Below are positions 6,965 to 7,820 of a stretch of 7,820 bases of DNA, piece by piece. Each line of letters begins with the position of its first letter. The first letter of the stretch is position 1. The notes below the pieces were generated by a model. It did not search any database, was not told where the DNA came from, and saw only the letters and a program-made list of their open reading frames with translations. Position numbers and translations under genes: made by a program. The stretch comes from Candidatus Fonsibacter sp. (GTDB taxonomy: Bacteria; Pseudomonadota; Alphaproteobacteria; Pelagibacterales; Pelagibacteraceae), in the NCBI GenBank assembly GCA_009693745.1, contig SHWR01000052.1:1-7820 (forward strand). Direction: 5' to 3'.

Positions 6965-7512
6965 AAATTCCTAACATTTTAACTATCGGAAGAATTCTGA
7001 TTGCTCCAATATTAGTAATTATTTTCTATTTTCCTGGAGAATTAAGCGATTGGCTGAGTTGCGCGATATTTGCTATAGCTGCTTTTACAGATTATCTCGA
7101 TGGATTTTTTGCAAGACTATATAAACAACAATCAAAATTTGGTGAGTTGCTAGACCCAATTGCGGATAAAGTTCTAGTTGCAACGGCGCTTGCGCTTCTA
7201 ATAATGAGTCAAACTGTTAATGGTATTCATGTAGTGGCAGCAATTATAATAATAACAAGAGAAATTTTAATTTCAGGATTAAGAGAGTTTTTAGCAAAAG
7301 GACAAGTTTACATTCCTGTGACGAATTTATCTAAAGGTAAAACAATATTACAAATGATAGCTATTTCTATTTTATTAGCTGGAGACAGCGGTGATAAATT
7401 TTTATTTAATTACGGAATCCAATTAGGAATATATTTACTTTGGATATCTGCAATACTAACGCTTTGGACAGGATACGCTTACTTAAGAAAAGGAATAGAT
7501 CTTATCGATTAA
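6961..7512 (+). CDS. pgsA: CDP-diacylglycerol-glycerol-3-phosphate 3-phosphatidyltransferase
   Basis: A 183-residue integral inner-membrane enzyme that joins CDP-diacylglycerol and glycerol-3-phosphate to give phosphatidylglycerol phosphate, the first step to phosphatidylglycerol and cardiolipin. The complete CDP-alcohol phosphotransferase motif is present: D44, D47, G48, A51, R52, then G61, D65 and D69, with exact family spacing. Hydrophobic segments at about 9-25, 32-46, 70-84, 88-108, 126-142 and 152-174 fit the usual six membrane helices, and length equals the E. coli protein (182). The start ATG shares bases with the uvrC stop (ATGA, 4-base overlap), and there is no Shine-Dalgarno, so translation probably depends on uvrC termination. 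uvrC-pgsA adjacency is conserved across Proteobacteria. Phosphatidylserine synthase is the related alternative, but length and motif context favour PgsA. Confidence 0.96.
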   Translation: MKIPNILTIGRILIAPILVIIFYFPGELSDWLSCAIFAIAAFTDYLDGFFARLYKQQSKFGELLDPIADKVLVATALALLIMSQTVNGIHVVAAIIIITREILISGLREFLAKGQVYIPVTNLSKGKTILQMIAISILLAGDSGDKFLFNYGIQLGIYLLWISAILTLWTGYAYLRKGIDLID

Positions 7513-7549
7513 TTATTCTTAATTTTTATTAACTAATTTTGAATAATTA
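7510..7549. terminator. Weak candidate bidirectional terminator at the pgsA/ilvE convergence
   Basis: TAATTATTC at 7510-7518 is the exact reverse complement of GAATAATTA at 7541-7549. Between them a small hairpin is possible (TTAAT 7519-7523 with ATTAA 7528-7532, loop TTTT). The structure covers the pgsA stop and the ilvE C-terminal codons. It is almost pure A/T and lacks a GC stem or a clean T tract, so it may be chance in this base composition. Confidence 0.2.
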
Positions 7550-7820
7550 TAATCCAACTTATTAATCATATCAACCACCGTAAACTTAATATCTCTAATT
7601 TGAGAAACTGGGGTTACCTCAGCAGCAGTACCAGTTAAAAAACAACCATCAAATTTATTGAGTTCATCAAGTTTTATTTTTCTTTCAAAAACTTTTATCT
7701 TAAGTTGTTTTGCAATTCCTATAATCGATCTTCTAGTAATTCCGTCTAAAAAAGAATCTGCTACCGGAGTATGAATTTCATTATTTTTAGTGTTAATAAA
7801 AAAAATATTTGCACCTGTGG
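7519..7820 (-). CDS. ilvE: Branched-chain amino acid aminotransferase, N-terminal part beyond the window edge
   Basis: The C-terminal 99 residues of a class IV (fold type IV) PLP aminotransferase, read on the - strand from the right edge to a TAA at 7521-7519. It would carry out the last step of leucine, isoleucine and valine synthesis, or the first step of their breakdown, in the cytoplasm. Motifs numbered within the fragment: TGANIFFI at 1-8, TPVADSFLDGITRRSII at 17-33, the FERKI strand at 44-48 and TGTAAEVTPV at 62-71, all close to IlvE. Compared with the roughly 300-residue family, about 190-200 N-terminal residues are outside, including the PLP lysine. Other class IV members (D-amino acid aminotransferase, aminodeoxychorismate lyase) lack this exact TGTAAEVTPV with GANIFF pairing. 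It converges on pgsA with six bases between stop codons. Confidence 0.92.
   Translation of the reverse strand, partial: TGANIFFINTKNNEIHTPVADSFLDGITRRSIIGIAKQLKIKVFERKIKLDELNKFDGCFLTGTAAEVTPVSQIRDIKFTVVDMINKLDYNYSKLVNKN

Noticed and set aside
1..7820. CRISPR array, tRNA/rRNA, insertion sequence, phage or toxin-antitoxin genes
   Set aside because: I saw no spaced direct repeats, cloverleaf-like segments, transposase or small toxin-like genes; essentially every base belongs to housekeeping coding sequence.

Overview
The window is a densely packed piece of core bacterial chromosome, very AT-rich (roughly 70% by eye). Several protein details point to a streamlined alphaproteobacterium. The aminotransferase has the extra loop near its C-terminus that I associate with alphaproteobacterial AspC proteins, and TrxB ends in an alphaproteobacterial-looking motif. 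The order folate-type SDR, folB, uvrC, pgsA also fits that class. Strong A+T bias, Lys/Asn/Ile-rich proteins and almost no intergenic DNA suggest a Pelagibacterales (SAR11)-like marine lineage; an AT-rich Rickettsiales-like genome is the main alternative. The lineage is inferred from remembered family features, not from a search.

Layout: the 3' part of trxB (thioredoxin reductase, +) runs in from the left edge and converges on aspC (aspartate or aspartate/prephenate aminotransferase, -), with 2 bases between them. aspC diverges from uvrB with only 23 bases between the start codons. From uvrB a compact + strand unit continues: uvrB, a pteridine-reductase-like SDR, folB, uvrC, pgsA. Its junctions are a 1-base gap and overlaps of 8, 14 and 4 bases. 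pgsA then converges, 6 bases apart, on the 3' part of ilvE (branched-chain aminotransferase, -), which runs off the right edge. Only about 32 of 7820 bases lie outside a coding region, so no stretch over 300 bases lacks a gene.

How the genes relate: UvrB and UvrC are the damage-verification and dual-incision parts of nucleotide excision repair. Between them sit two pterin/folate genes: an SDR with the full pteridine reductase signature (TGxxxRxG plus an Asp-Tyr-Lys catalytic set) and a dihydroneopterin aldolase family protein. PgsA makes phosphatidylglycerol phosphate, and its place directly after uvrC is a long-conserved arrangement also known in E. coli. trxB, aspC and ilvE belong to separate housekeeping functions (redox balance and amino acid synthesis).

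I see no mobile element, CRISPR array, toxin system, phage gene, tRNA or rRNA, and no evidence of a novel multi-gene system. The points worth a second look are the SDR/folB pair, the 23-base divergent start region, the convergent ends without terminator space, and long A/T homopolymer runs inside essential-looking genes.
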